From Scilla litardierei (lineage: Eukaryota > Streptophyta > Magnoliopsida > Asparagales > Asparagaceae): a stretch of 64,000 bases of DNA. The stretch's first letter is position 1. Each line of letters opens with the position of its first letter. Shown in pieces: positions 1 to 12,379 of the stretch. The notes under the pieces are model-generated. The model saw nothing but the letters and a program-made list of their open reading frames with translations. It was not told where the DNA came from and made no database searches. The translations under genes and the position numbers were made by a program. The stretch is taken from the NCBI GenBank assembly GCA_030789695.1, contig CM061140.1, positions 174,678,319-174,742,318 of the forward strand, written 5' to 3'.

Positions 1-1095
1 CGGAGAACAACGTAACAAACGGATCTAGCTTGATTTCCTATATAACTTATAATGATTGAAAATCAAGCTAGATCCGGTTGTTTCATTCTTTTTCGTTTAC
101 CGATAGTGTTGGATCGGGTGATCTTTGAAGGTAATGGCTTGATCCAAGCTTTTTAGTGGAAAAATATGGGTTGGCCGCTCTGGTTTTTTTGGGAAAGATG
201 ACTTTGTTTGCGAACTGCGAATAAGAGCTGATGCTTGCTGCTATGGCTTATGTGTGACTTTTGGCCGCGATTTGCAATTGCAATTGCGGCCAATTCATAC
301 GCCCGTGACTCTCCCATCAAGTCACGGGGCGTTTGACCTGACCGTTGTTATGGTTTTGTCGCGGTTGCCAACCACAACCAAATTATAATTATTTGCGTCA
401 ACGCCTAGTTACCCAATGGCCGCTGACATGGAAGGAAGTTGGTCAGTTTGCCAAAATAGTTTTAAAGTTGGTCGATTTTCCTATTATTTTATCATTTTTG
501 GCGTTTTTCAAAAAATCGTCCTCGATAGTTTTTATTTTATATTGCATTATTGTTAATTGATATTAATTAATTTTTCTATTTTTGGTCATATGTGTTTGCA
601 CTTGTATATGGATCTCTTTAGTGCATATGTATGTTTGTGTGTGTGAGTGTATCTGTATACATATACACATGTACATACACACTTGCTGGCCAAAGCGAAC
701 CGCGATCGCTGGCTCGAGCATATCGCAACATGAAATAGCATACTGACTCACTGCCCACGTACCACGTGCCGCTTAAAGTAGTGTAACGCGTATGCTACAT
801 GTACCGCATTCAGAAGAGCCACACAAACCATGTAACATTGGTTCGAACCTTCCCATCAATAATGTGCAAGAGGATTTTGAATCGATAGGGTGGAGCCGCT
901 GGGAGCTTAAATATATTTAAAAAACTGTATGACGAGTGTTGTTGCTGTATATATTAACATCATTTGTCATAGGAGAAATTTCTTTTTATCATATTCAGAA
1001 TTCAAATGCTTAGTGTTGTTTAAGTTGTAAGATTTGCATTCCCATTTATTGTTGTACCTTATTTGAAAAACTACTTTCTCATCCTTCAATGACAG
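1..1095 (+). other. Noncoding sequence, probably an intron of the TFIIF beta gene
   Basis: No coding exon of the TFIIF beta amino-terminal region is visible here. The first recognisable exon begins right after a CAG acceptor at 1093-1095 and starts in mid-protein, so the start codon and roughly the first 70 residues expected for the family must lie left of the window. The stretch is AT-rich with short TG/TA-rich runs around 600-670. The short open frames in it match nothing I recognise. Confidence 0.6.
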
Positions 1096-4000
1096 TTCAA
1101 GATGGAATTGGCTCAAAATGAGATTGGCAATAACCCGAAGAGCTACTCTCTAAATATGTTCAAAGACTTTGTACCCATGTGTGTCTTTTCTGAATCAAAT
1201 CAAGGTAAGGACTTCAACTTCTTTAAACGTGCATTTATTGTTCTACGTAAGACTGATGCATATACATGCATACACACATGCTTGTAGGAACATACACCCA
1301 CATATATACCTGGACATAGTATGTTTCAGTAGTCGATTGATGTAGCATTCACATTATTTTTTTCTTGTATGATTGCTAATAAGCTCTCATCCTTCTATAC
1401 ACCCTTGTGTGTATTGCAGGGATGTGCAGTATACATTACACTTACATCTTACTTGGTTGATGCAGTTTAATAGAAGAAGTGTCATTTTGTCTCTATCCAT
1501 TAAGCTGTGATGTGGTACTAGTTTCATCTTAATATCGATCAAATACTGTAGTCATAGTCTTTTCTTATTGCTGTCCACCGTGATTATTTTAACTAAGAAC
1601 TACTGAAGCACTAAGATTAATTCCTCAGAGTCCTTGTTGACTGCCGCCCATTGCTTAGTTCTCCCCATGGTCATTGTTGCTTCATCACTCTATTGTGTAT
1701 GCTTTGTCTTCCTTGAATGTGGCCAAACCATCTCAACCAATTCTGCCGTAATTTATCCAGATTGAGGGTATTCTTAGTTAACATGGTGGATTTGTTTTCA
1801 CTTTTAGCAAAAAAATTTGGTCAAATGGTGGAGATTTCATCATGTTTTGTGTGACGGTTGACATCTTTTCTCTTTTAAGACAGATTTAATTCTTGATTGT
1901 TTATTGCTGTCCTTTTACAAATGTATCCATATTTGTGCTTCTGTCGCGCAAAGAAGCACCAATCTCTCTTGCTTTTGAAAATGTAAGAATTGAGGTCATG
2001 TACATGGGAATGCTAAATTCTTTATCTGCAAAAGTTGATTTTACAGTAATAATATCTTACAGAAGTGGAATGGGCATGCTGGGGTTGCTAGGGAGGTGGA
2101 ATAGCAGGGATGATCCGTACATTTGTTGTCTTTTATCCCAACTTTTATTGCTTTTTTGGAAACACATGTATCGGGTGATTGTGGGTATGCAACAGATAGT
2201 TTCCTACCTAAAACTATTTGATACGTGATTTGTTTGACGATAAGCAATACATGCCAGACCGATAGTTTGGCTATAGTATCATATTGCCATCCTAAAAAAT
2301 CAATATAATATGCCGATACATATCAGTACAGGTTTAACACCCAATAATAAGCTGGCTATGTCCGAGGTAAGCTTGGATTCTGAAGTATTCTTTCTTTTGT
2401 CGAACTTAGTTCATGAGCTTATTATCTTAGGTCGGAACAAGTTGATATCATCTCAATTTTTATGCCACCATATTACCACACGGTATCACCACATGGTAAG
2501 GATAGGGCGTAAAAAGGGAAGTGATATGGTTTCTTCCCCTTTTTGCATAGCAAGCCTTCCACTGGGAGGCATTCCTGAAGTATCATATTGCTCAGTGGTA
2601 GATTACGCCACTGACAATTGCGTTGTTGTGCTTGGGCAATGGTGGCATTTAACCACATAGATCATTCGATGTGGTAATGTGCTCATCAGTGACTTTGCCT
2701 AGTTTTCGAAAATTGGATTGAACTTTCCAACTCATGGGGCACTAGGTTTAACTGATGTATAAATGTCATAGATTAAACTTGCATGCCAAACAACAATGTC
2801 AAATTAACAGTATTTAATACCGGAAGAATATGCGAGCTTTAAAGAAAGTTCTGTGAGTGACTTCTAGTCAAATCAAATAATTTGAAAGTAACCTTATTTA
2901 CTGATTCATAACTTTTAGTACTACCTACAAATCCAAAGATTTTTGGGAAATAATGTTATTAAATAAGTTATAATGAAGTACATGTGTGCATGCTTGTTTA
3001 GTGATTCATAAATTTTCATTGCAACTTATCTGATATTTTGTGATAAATGTCATCAGTAAGCAGAGAGAGAGAGAGAGAGAGGCATACACTTGATAGGATC
3101 AATATAACACAATTTTAAAAATGGACGATCCAAATCAGAAATTTGTTCTATTAGATGCGATCTCATACACTTGAAATACATATAAATAATTTGATATAAA
3201 TAAAATTTCAAATGATTTTGATGTGTTTTATCTATGCATCAATTTTATGAGCATTCTAAAATGTTTATTTATCGTTAAAAGTAACATTTTAAACACATTA
3301 AAACATTTGAATTTTTATTTTTAGGTTGTTTAAACGTGTTAATGTTAAACTTGTAGTAGACGGGATGGGACGACAAAAGGCTAGGGTAGGGGCGGCAAAT
3401 CGGTGACAAATGCAAGGGGATGAACCAGTGGCATAGTTGTAATTCTAGGCACCAGGGACAATTGATTTTGGATGTTAGGGGGCAAACCTATATTTTTAAA
3501 TTTTGGGTGTCATTGGGCAAATCTATAAGTTATAAAAACCAGTATTTATATTGGGGGGGCTAGGGTAATTATGGTTTTTGCTGAATTTGGAGAGAATAGT
3601 AAAGATTAGAGAATAGAAACCTTAGTTTGGTGGGAGAGTAAATCTTTCCTCTCGAATTAAAGGCTAGTAGAGCGGTACATCCCTTGAATCGAGGCCATCT
3701 ATCTTGTAATTCCTCTTTATCTCAATAAAAACTCTATGTTTATCCCCAAATTTCTATAAAATCATATCAAATTGGTATCCGAGTATAGATCATCATGATG
3801 ACGATAAAAAAGGTGGAAGCTTTGGAGAGACTTGAAAGCGCAATCGAAGGGCTCAAGAGAACGGTAGAGGAACATCAATAGAGGAATTGCTCTCTTCAAT
3901 AATGGAACGGTTCTCATCTAGGATCTCTTTGATTGAGAAAAGGTTTTCATCCCAATTGGAATTGGCGTTGGAAAATCTAATGGAACGAATTTTGGTGATG

Positions 4001-7000
4001 CTTAATCGCCCTCCACATGAGAAAAAGACGATGAAATAATATTTGAACAACGATGATGACAACACAGATCTTGGGTAAAATACGACGCTTTTGGATAAGG
4101 AAAAGTGGAAAATGTCGCCTTTGCAGAAGATCAATCATCGAACGGCGTGGAACCGAGACAGAAGGTGAAATTTTTAATCGACAACAATGGAAACATCTTC
4201 ATATTTGAAGATGAGCTCCAACCAAAGGGCAAAGATCTGTGCGCGAAAGGCAGAGACCCCAAAAATTCCATGGGATGCGGCTAAGGGCAGACCACCCAGT
4301 CCACAACGACCTGTTGGCGGGCCACCCAGACTACTTCTGCCTGTTGGTGGGCCGCCAGGGCCCAGGCGAGCTCTGGGCAGCCCCCAGGAGGCCATCGGCT
4401 TATTGGCAGGCCGCCCAGGCCCAGGCAAGCCCTGGGCGGGCCGCCGCCCAGGAGACATCGGCTTACTGGCAGGTCACTCGAGACCTAGGCACTGGCAAGC
4501 GGACCACCGGGCCCTAACGAGGCACAGGTGACTTTCCATGTGGCCCAACGACCCCTGTGTTCCAGGTGGGTGTGCCACCGAGGCCCGACGACATGCCCCA
4601 AAGGGCAGCTGCTTTTTGGAGTGTTTCGGCAACATCAGAGATGATTACGTGGATTTTGATGACGGAGGCGGTGACCAATGTGGCTTAAAGATAGCGTGTG
4701 AGACACGAGGCTTTGGTTAGGTCGAAGGAGGCTGTGGTAATTGAGGTTTATGCTAAATTTGGAAAGAATATTAATATTTTATATGAAAATTTTATGCTAA
4801 ATTTAGTAATTGTGGCCGGCGGTGGAGATTAATATTTTATATTAAGTGAGGCTGTGGTAATTGAGGTTTATGCTAAATTTGGAAAGAATAGTAGATATTA
4901 GAGAGTTGATGCCCTAATTTAGTGGAAGAGTTAAGTTTTCATCTCGAATTAAAGGCTAGGAAAGCTGTCATCCTCTCAAATGGAGGCCATCTATCTTGTA
5001 ATTTCTCTTTATCTCAATAAAAACCATCTTTTATCCCCAAATCCCTAGAAAATCTTATCATTTCATCACATCAAATGGACCGAGTATCTCATTTGAGTTG
5101 GCAACTGTTAAAGTTGGGATGGTTTGATGTGCAGATGTGATCTTATCTAGTTTATCTTCTCTCTGTGTGTGTGTATGTAGATAGAATAATATGTATAATA
5201 TGATATACATTGACTTTTTTCATTTGTCAAATCATAATGTCCATTTTATTTTTTAAAATCAACACCATTTATTTTTAATCTTCATTTTCTAAAACCCACG
5301 CCAACGATTGAGTGAACCCAATGTATTTTGATCATTGATCAAGTTTGGATATTAAACAGTTTTATTTAATGGTAAATGAACTTTTCTCACCCCGAAATCA
5401 ACGAGCAAAAAATTGTTGGATTCACCAGATATTTGTTGTATTTGGGGTTTTATAACATGAAGATCAGAATAAACAATAGTGATCGTCAAAAAATATGGGG
5501 TGAATTTTTTGGGCCAATAGATGATAGAATCAGTTATATATCATATAATATCCATTGTTCTCTTAGATATACAAGCACACGCACACGCACACGATAGATG
5601 AGAGAATCACATATATATCATATTAATATCCTTTGTTCTCATATATATCTGAGCGCACACACAAGTTTTTGGCACGAAAAAGAGAAACCATATATCATAT
5701 ATACAATTGGTTTTCTATGTTTTAGAATTTTTAGTAGATTGGTATACTAGTGAGATGAGTTTCTATTTTTACCATACTAAAATAATTGAAATTTTATTAT
5801 ACAGGGTGTGGTGATACAAGAGAACCTAGATGTAGAAACAAAAAAACTACCGTAATGTCTATAAATCAAGATATATGGACTAAATTTCTCGTCCTTCGCA
5901 TACATCCTTCACAAATTAATCAGTATATTGGCATATAGAGTGAGGAAAGAATCAAATACATGTGGAAGTCCGACTATTCGTGCCTAATCGTTTATATGAA
6001 ATCTAATTGAAATTTTCTAAAACTATTTATTTACTATCCATAGCACAACTAAACAACAATTGTAGTAATATAATAGAAAGATACAATAAAAATAAACATA
6101 GAAATCTTATACTGATTTGCATAGAAGAGCAATGAAATTAAATAAATGGCAAAATGTACCATGATCGTTGAGACAACATTCAATACACACTCCCATAAAA
6201 CAGATATGGGCGCGTGCGCGTGTAACATGTGTATCGTGATGATTCTTCTCTTCATCTTTTTTGTTTAGGTTGTTGTTTCACTTCTTTGAAACTATGACAT
6301 AATGAATTACCATCATGTGTAGTTTACAAAAGAATGCTTTCAAGTCAAATTCCAGCAGTTGTGTTACTGAGAATGAGAAAGGAAGTTTGTTTTCAATAAT
6401 AAGATAAGGTTTGACAGAGCCATTGACCCTTTGGATCTCAAGAAGTGGCACCTTTCCTAGATACCAATGAATAAGCTATCATTTACGAGCCTTTTCAGGG
6501 GAATTTGAATCAGTGTGTCTCAGCAGTTATCGATCCTCTTTTAAATGTGTGTGTGTGTAACTTGTGTTGTGATTATCCTTCTCTTTGTCTTCTTTTTTGT
6601 TAAGGTTGCATGTTCACTTCGTTGAACCTATGACAAGTCGAGTTACTGTAGAGTGTAGTTTACAAAAGAATTCTCTCAAGTCAAATTTCATCAGTTTGTG
6701 TTACTAGAATGAGAAAGGATATTTGCTATCAATAAGCAGATAAGGTTCGAGAGAGCCATTGACCATTGGATACATCATGAATCATCTGTCATTTACGAGC
6801 CTTTTTAGGGGAAATTTGAAGCAGTGTGACTCAGCAGTTATCAATCCCTCTGATTTGAATGAATGGTGGGTTTGACTAGAAGTGGGATTATGCACACCAG
6901 ATACGTCATGATGCTTACCTACTGAAGGCAAGTGGTAAAATCATGGCCAAGTGTCAAGGATTTTCTATAGCATGTAGGCTCTAGGGGGCATGCCATGCCT

Positions 7001-10000
7001 TCTCACCATGGCAATCCCTCTATTGATTAGGAATAGTCGGTGGTCCTGAGTGTAATTGTATGGTGATTGAGAATATCTATCCCCCCCCTGGTGCTCATGG
7101 TAATTACTTCTTTATCATGCATGTTCTTCACGATAGTCTAACTATTGGGCACTTGTTTCTTTTCCAAAGTCCATAATGTTATTTCCCCAGTGATCATGTC
7201 ATAAGCTTTTACCAAGTCCAAAGGTATATGCAAATATGGTCTTTCTCTCTATCTCGTTGAATCAATTGCCTTAGCAAGTAGATACCTCTCATCATCTATC
7301 TTTTTGATATATGGTCAAATTGATTTTCGAACACAGCCTCGGTTTTCCTTGCTTCTTACTTGGTTTTCACTAAAAAATTTCGCCTATGGCACATATGCAC
7401 AAGCTTTATTTGTACTTGTCTGTGTAAGTATGTATATCACTTATATCAATAAGGATAAAATGGGTATTAGCTACACAAGGAGGATATTTCCTCCTTGGGT
7501 AGCATCAAATCCACAACCCCATTATTTTTTCCTTCGAACCGAACCGTTCATATTATATTTATGTTCTAAAACCCGAAACTCCAGATTTTTAAGTGAATCC
7601 AAATAGTTTTAACTTTTAATCATTCGTCTATCCATCACAAGTTTAATGGTTTCGTCGTAACAACATTTTTTTGCAATGATTAGATGAACAATCAAAACCA
7701 TTACGGTTCACCCGAAAATTGATAATTTGGGGTTTAGGACATGAAAAACAAACAGAACGGATCTAACAGAACGGATCTGATCGTCGAAAAAGGGTGAGGG
7801 TGGGTTGCGTGAGCTACCCAATGATGAGATTTTCTCCTTGGGTAGCTGATATCCATATTGCTCTATCAATAAATAGGTGCTTTTCCTATATTTAAATATA
7901 CAAGCACTTTAAGTGCTTCTTCTACATCATTACTTTTCTCATTCTTGATAATTTTGTTTAATAGAATAGGAGCCATACTAAACCATTCTCACCAAGCAGT
8001 CCTACAATTATTCACAATGTGAAGCCGAAGCCAGAACATGTACCACGATGGGAAGAGATTATAGTGTCAAGAGCCATGCGACTTCAAATCCGTGTATCAT
8101 AGAATAAATATAAATAGATGAAAGAAATAGAGGCAAAGTAATCTTCAAAAAGTTACCCAAAAATAGAGGAGAGAAGATGCACTGAAGTTATGTTAATGAC
8201 AAAAAAGATGCCCAATACTATTCCAAAACTAAATAGAATCTGTCATGTTTAACCTCTATTATGAGCTTGTGGCAGAAAGAGAAATGCACTATCCTAAATA
8301 TTCCATTTTGCTATTTACCACTTTTTGATGCATGTTGGACGTTCAGTATTGTTCTTGTGAATGGTACTGTTAATAACTTAATAGAGCATAACTGTAGCAG
8401 TCTGCTAAAAATTTTATTGCTCGTTATAGTAATTACCGTTAACCTTATTAACTTGAACTTATATGACTGAAATAGAGTTTGATCTGATTACTAGAAAGTG
8501 ACTTTACTAATTAAAATCGAGTCCGCAAGTGACTCAACTCACTCTGATTTGTCTCCATACAATATTTTTCATTTGTTTCTTTGGACTTCTGACCATGACC
8601 TGTTCTGACCGTCATCCTTTTCATCAAAATAGTTTCATCCTGACCTTGTTTCTATTCTTCCTGTGACCATCCATGTTGTAATTTGCAACTGTGATCTGCA
8701 CCAAAACTCGAGGGACCCCTATTAAAATCTAATGGAAAGCCGCGTTGACATTTCCTTTTGCAAATTTATTACCTCAGCGAGGATCTCAAAGACAGTGCAG
8801 CCATAACTATAGTTGCTAGAGATGCCTCGAATCAGGATACTGAGACTTCTGTCGGCCTATTTCATCCCCTTCCCTTTAAATGGCCATAGTTCTATGTACC
8901 TAATCTTCATTCTGCTCTAGTGTACTAGATGCTTTTCTTGCTATTTCCTGCAAGTGTTTGCCCATTTGATATCGATTCAGAGACCATTCTGGTGTTCATG
9001 AACATTTTGTAGTGAATCATTTCTCGATTTGCCAGTGTACAATGGCAGTTGGTGCAGTGTGCCGCATTCAGGCCACTGTGCTAGTGAAATGCTTTGCCCG
9101 CGTGATATTGCAGCGATGGAGGATGAATTAATTGCCCGACAACCATGCAATGCCTAATAATGCCAATCTTACAGGGACTGATTTCATGGGAGGTACGATA
9201 CAGTTGTGATGCTAGTTGCGGCTGCGGAAAGAAACCCTTCTTTGTAGGCTTTGGATCCATAGTAAAAGTAGTGTTCTAAATATCGGTCCGATATCCGATA
9301 TATCGGCCGCAATATCGGAATTATCACTGGGCCGATACGATATAGGTTGTTTTATTGCGATTTCCGATATTTGAAGAAATATCGCCAATATATCGGGTTT
9401 GGGCCGATATTGCGGCTGATATTTCCTTTTGAAATATCGGCCGCTATTCATTGTTTTTTAAAGTTCTGTTAGCACGTCGGTCCACTGAAAAGTGGATCCG
9501 ACCCGACCCAAATCCATCAATTAAAACATGAGGCCAGCAGGCTTTTTGGGAGAAAATCGCGAGTTTGCCCTAATCACCGCTCAACTCCTCACGCCGTTTT
9601 GCTCAGCCCCGTCAGTAGAAATTTTCCGACGAAAGTCGATCGTGGTTCGTCGTCCTGTGTTCAATCATTGCAAGGGAGGGTTTTTCGATCAAGTTAAGTA
9701 TTTGTTCCATTCTTTTCATTTTTAGTTCTTTTGAATTTTTTCCTTCCAGTTTTGGGTTTTTTAGTTGATTGAGCATCGATATTTAGTCAATATCTCCGAT
9801 ATTCATGTTTAACGAAGAAGTATAACCAAAACATACTTTTATTTGAGTTAATATAGTTTATATCTTTTTAGATACATCTATGCTTTCATATGTCATCATT
9901 TTAAGCCTCCGATATGACACTCCGATATTTAGTCAATATCTCCGATATATCACCGATATCCGCAATCCGATATCAAATTTCTTAGAGCACTGAGTAAAAG

Positions 10001-12379
10001 ACTAAAGTTCTACATTGGTGGAGTTAAATTAGATTAATATTGAGTTGACTCTTAAAAGCATAAACTAGGACCACGTTTAGTCAGTATAACTAGTAATTAT
10101 GATATGCAGAAGGTTTTGCCTAACTTCTTATTTTTGTGCTTGAAGTTTATGTGCGGGGGCGGCAGTTTTTTTCCAAGGAATTATATGTTATCTATTCAAA
10201 AATTGGTTTGTGAACAGCTATTCTTCTGCTTTTAACAAGCAAAAATGTAGGAGTTATTATGGGTCTCTTATGTCCCCATGTTGCTACGAAACTAAATGAG
10301 CTTTAGATGCAGATTGTGATGAGTATTTTGTGGTAAGATTTGTGTAGTAATGGTTATTTCAAGTTGACCACTTGGACCCATGATTTAGTTTCTTTTTTTT
10401 CTATTGTATTTTCTTCAACCAAAATGTTTCTGTGCCATTATTTTTATATAAATCATCTTCTTACTGCAGGAAAATTTTCATTGGAAGGAAAAGTGGAGCA
10501 TAAATTTGACATGGAACCTCATAGTGAGAATTTTGGGGAGTATGGCAAGTTATGCCGTGAAAGGACAAACAAAGCTATGGTTAAAACCAGACAGATTCTG
10601 GTACGCATTCCCTTGGGGGTTTGTACACTTTTATGTGTTTATTGTATGAAGGCTTCCATATGCTTCCTATCATTTTGACCTAAATGTTTCTTGTTAAGGT
10701 GATTGGCAATGATTATGGAGAAAATATGAGACCCCTGCCAGGCATGGTTGGCTTGGTTCCATCTGGTTCGAAGGTAAAGCTACTATGTGATTTTTTGCTT
10801 GCGCCTTTCTGTACATGGTTGTGATTAGATCAATATATTGGTATTGTCTGATATGGTTTCTAAAAGTTATTGAATCTGCATCTTCATATAGATTTTGTTT
10901 ATTCAGAATTCTACTTGAGTTATGCACAAATGAGGGGGCAATGCTATTAACCAGATCACTTGTTGGAATCTTTTCTTTCTTTTTGAGTAGGCATCAATTG
11001 TTGTAATGGTTTTTGTTTTATGGTATTAGGAAAAGAAGAAAGTAACACCAGCGAAGGGATCTGAAACAAAACGAACACGAAGAGACCGCCGTGAACTGGA
11101 AAATATTATATTTAAACTCTTTGAAAGGCAACCAAATTGGGCATTGAAGCAATTGGTGAAAGAGACTGATCAACCTGAGGTATTTGTTTTTATTTTTTCG
11201 TTCAGAAGTTTGAACTTTTGACTGTGGTTTTGACTTTTGAGGCTTACTTTCACTGTAAGGAAAAAATGTGAAAAGAAAAAAATATGAAAAGAAAAAGAAA
11301 TGGTTCTCTCTTTTAAATACCTTTTATAACTTAAATGAATTCTGGTCTGACTATACATCCCATCCAGAGTATGAGTCTAATAACATCACAGTTATCTGAG
11401 CATTCTCCAATCGAAATGAGCCTGGCTTTGGAGCATTATTCAAAGTTGACAAGTTCTGAAATAGAATTGCGCAATTTTTTTGACCGCTAGTGGTCGATCT
11501 GACTTCAGTTCTTCATTAGACGGTGCCACATACTGGTCAAAGGAAACTTCGAGGTAGTTGTAACCATCAGGGCTTATCTTAGAGCCATTTGAAATTCTGG
11601 TCATAGATCCTTCCTCAGACAATCCTAATGACAGACGCAGAGCATTATAAAAGAACTTGCTAGTATCCTTTGCCAGCCTTGCCCTTATTACAAGGGCCTT
11701 TTTATTTCTTCATTCCTAATGACAGACGCACTGGAAGCCCAATATGATACTGCAGGTCTACTTTTGGAGCATCCACGTTTCGTTAGGGATCGTTGCAGTC
11801 TGCTTTGGTGACTTTCCCAGACGTGGTTAGTCTGATGTCCAGAGCCTTTCATCCATTGTTATCAGTAATTCGGTGAGGCAATCAACAACATTGTTTGCTT
11901 TTCCCCAGATCTGGCTAATCATTAATATAACTATTAATCTTGGAGTGCTTGCAATTCGGGATTGCCTTCCATGAATTTCAAATCTTATGACTCGCTGTTG
12001 GAAAAAGTGCGATTGAAGCGTCTCCTTTCTTAGTTAGTAAAAAAAGAAACAAAATTATGAAGGAAAAATAATTCTCTCTCTATGATCTCTAAATTCTAGT
12101 AGTATCAGGAATAAAGTTCCAATTTGTATCTTCTCTAGCTAATATTTCCTGAAGGCTTGCTGGATTTTTTTTCCTCACAAAGACTACTGCATTCTATAGC
12201 ATTGCTGTCTTGTTCCATTTATGTCTAAACTGTAATCAATGTTCTCATCCTTGCAGCAATTTCTAAAAGAGATACTGAATGATCTGTGTGTCTACAACAA
12301 GAGGGGACCTAATCAGGGAACACACGAGCTTAAACCAGAATACAAGAAATCGACCGAGGAGATGGATACCGCTTCCTGA
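1096..12379 (+). CDS. RAP30: Transcription initiation factor IIF subunit beta (RAP30-like), 5' partial, five exons
   Basis: TFIIF beta is the small subunit of general factor TFIIF, which escorts RNA polymerase II to the promoter. I place exons at 1096-1204, 10470-10600, 10699-10773, 11030-11179 and 12257-12379 (stop TGA 12377-12379). All have GT/AG borders and the frame is kept across every junction, giving 195 visible residues. Recognisable plant TFIIF beta blocks are KSYSLNMFKDFVPMCVFSE in the first visible exon, VEGKVEHKFDM-type and EYGKLCRERTNK sequence in the next, then MRPLPGMVGLVP, and the C-terminal winged-helix region with KRTRRDRRELE, FERQPNWALKQLV, QFLKEILNDLCVYNKRG and a final ELKPEYKKS. 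Plant homologues are about 260-270 residues, so the N-terminal quarter is missing off the left edge. The second visible intron boundary spans 9,265 bp; the others are 98, 256 and 1,077 bp. The gene looks intact and is probably functional. Confidence 0.93.
3062..3082. repeat. (GA)n microsatellite
   Basis: About ten uninterrupted AG units inside the large TFIIF beta intron. Confidence 0.95.
3564..5075 (+). mobile_element. Degenerate short LTR retroelement with gag remnant
   Basis: Two diverged direct repeats of about 210 bp (about 3564-3769 and 4856-5075) share blocks such as the TCGAATTAAAGGCTAG and GGCCATCTATCTTGTAAT segments and a poly-adenylation-like CTCAATAAAA. Right after the first repeat, 3773-3783 resembles a plant initiator-Met tRNA primer site (TGGTATC core). 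The interior begins with a short frame at 3795 (Met-Met-Thr-Ile-Lys...) that looks like a gypsy gag start but soon hits stops. 4290-4500 is strikingly GC-rich with repeated GGCCGCCCAGG-type units. The right repeat starts with a roughly 120-bp internal duplication (about 4730 and 4850). No pol is present, so this is a LARD/TRIM-like relic. Outer boundaries are approximate. Confidence 0.65.
6221..6864. repeat. Diverged tandem duplication, two copies, about 335-bp spacing
   Basis: Copy 1 (6221-6546) and copy 2 (6556-6864) share long matches in order, including GTGTAGTTTACAAAAGAAT, ATTTACGAGCC and CTCAGCAGTTATC blocks. The copies differ by many substitutions and small indels, so the duplication is old. 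It lies within the TFIIF beta intron and has no coding potential I recognise. Confidence 0.85.
7467..7849. mobile_element. 383-bp MITE with about 55-bp terminal inverted repeats
   Basis: The left end (AGCTACACAAGGAG..., then TTGGGTAGC) and the reverse complement of the right end (AGCTACCCAAGGAG..., then TTGGGTAGC) match over about 55 bp. Each arm itself carries two inverted copies of the GCTACCCAA block. TA flanks both ends (7465-7466 and 7850-7851), which would fit a TA target duplication of the Tc1/mariner group, though a 2-bp match is weak. No transposase. Superfamily is uncertain. Confidence 0.75.
9269..9992. mobile_element. Non-autonomous hAT element, 724 bp, with 8-bp target duplication
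   Basis: The left terminus TAGTGTTCTAA and the reverse complement of the right terminus CAGTGCTCTAA form an 11-bp inverted repeat of hAT type. They are flanked by an identical 8-bp direct repeat AGTAAAAG at 9261-9268 and 9993-10000, the length diagnostic of hAT insertions. Subterminal regions on both sides are packed with CGATAT/ATATCGG motifs in both orientations, which in hAT elements are usual places for transposase binding. The interior has no transposase frame, so it was mobilised in trans. Confidence 0.92.

Larger units (their letters stand above)
1205..10469 (+). other. 9.3-kb intron of the TFIIF beta gene, filled with transposon debris
   Basis: Donor GTAAGG at 1205 and acceptor TGCAG ending at 10469 join a phase-1 codon exactly (G at 1204 plus GA at 10470-10471), so the two flanking exons read through the conserved protein without gap. 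The intron contains an LTR-element relic (about 3.56-5.08 kb), a 335-bp tandem duplication (6.2-6.9 kb), a terminal-inverted-repeat element (7467-7849) and a hAT element (9269-9992). The rest is AT-rich and shows no gene. Confidence 0.88.

Noticed and set aside
835..855. GGTTCGAACC, a tRNA B-box-like motif
   Set aside because: No A-box or cloverleaf at proper spacing and no SINE tail; too little to call a tRNA or SINE.
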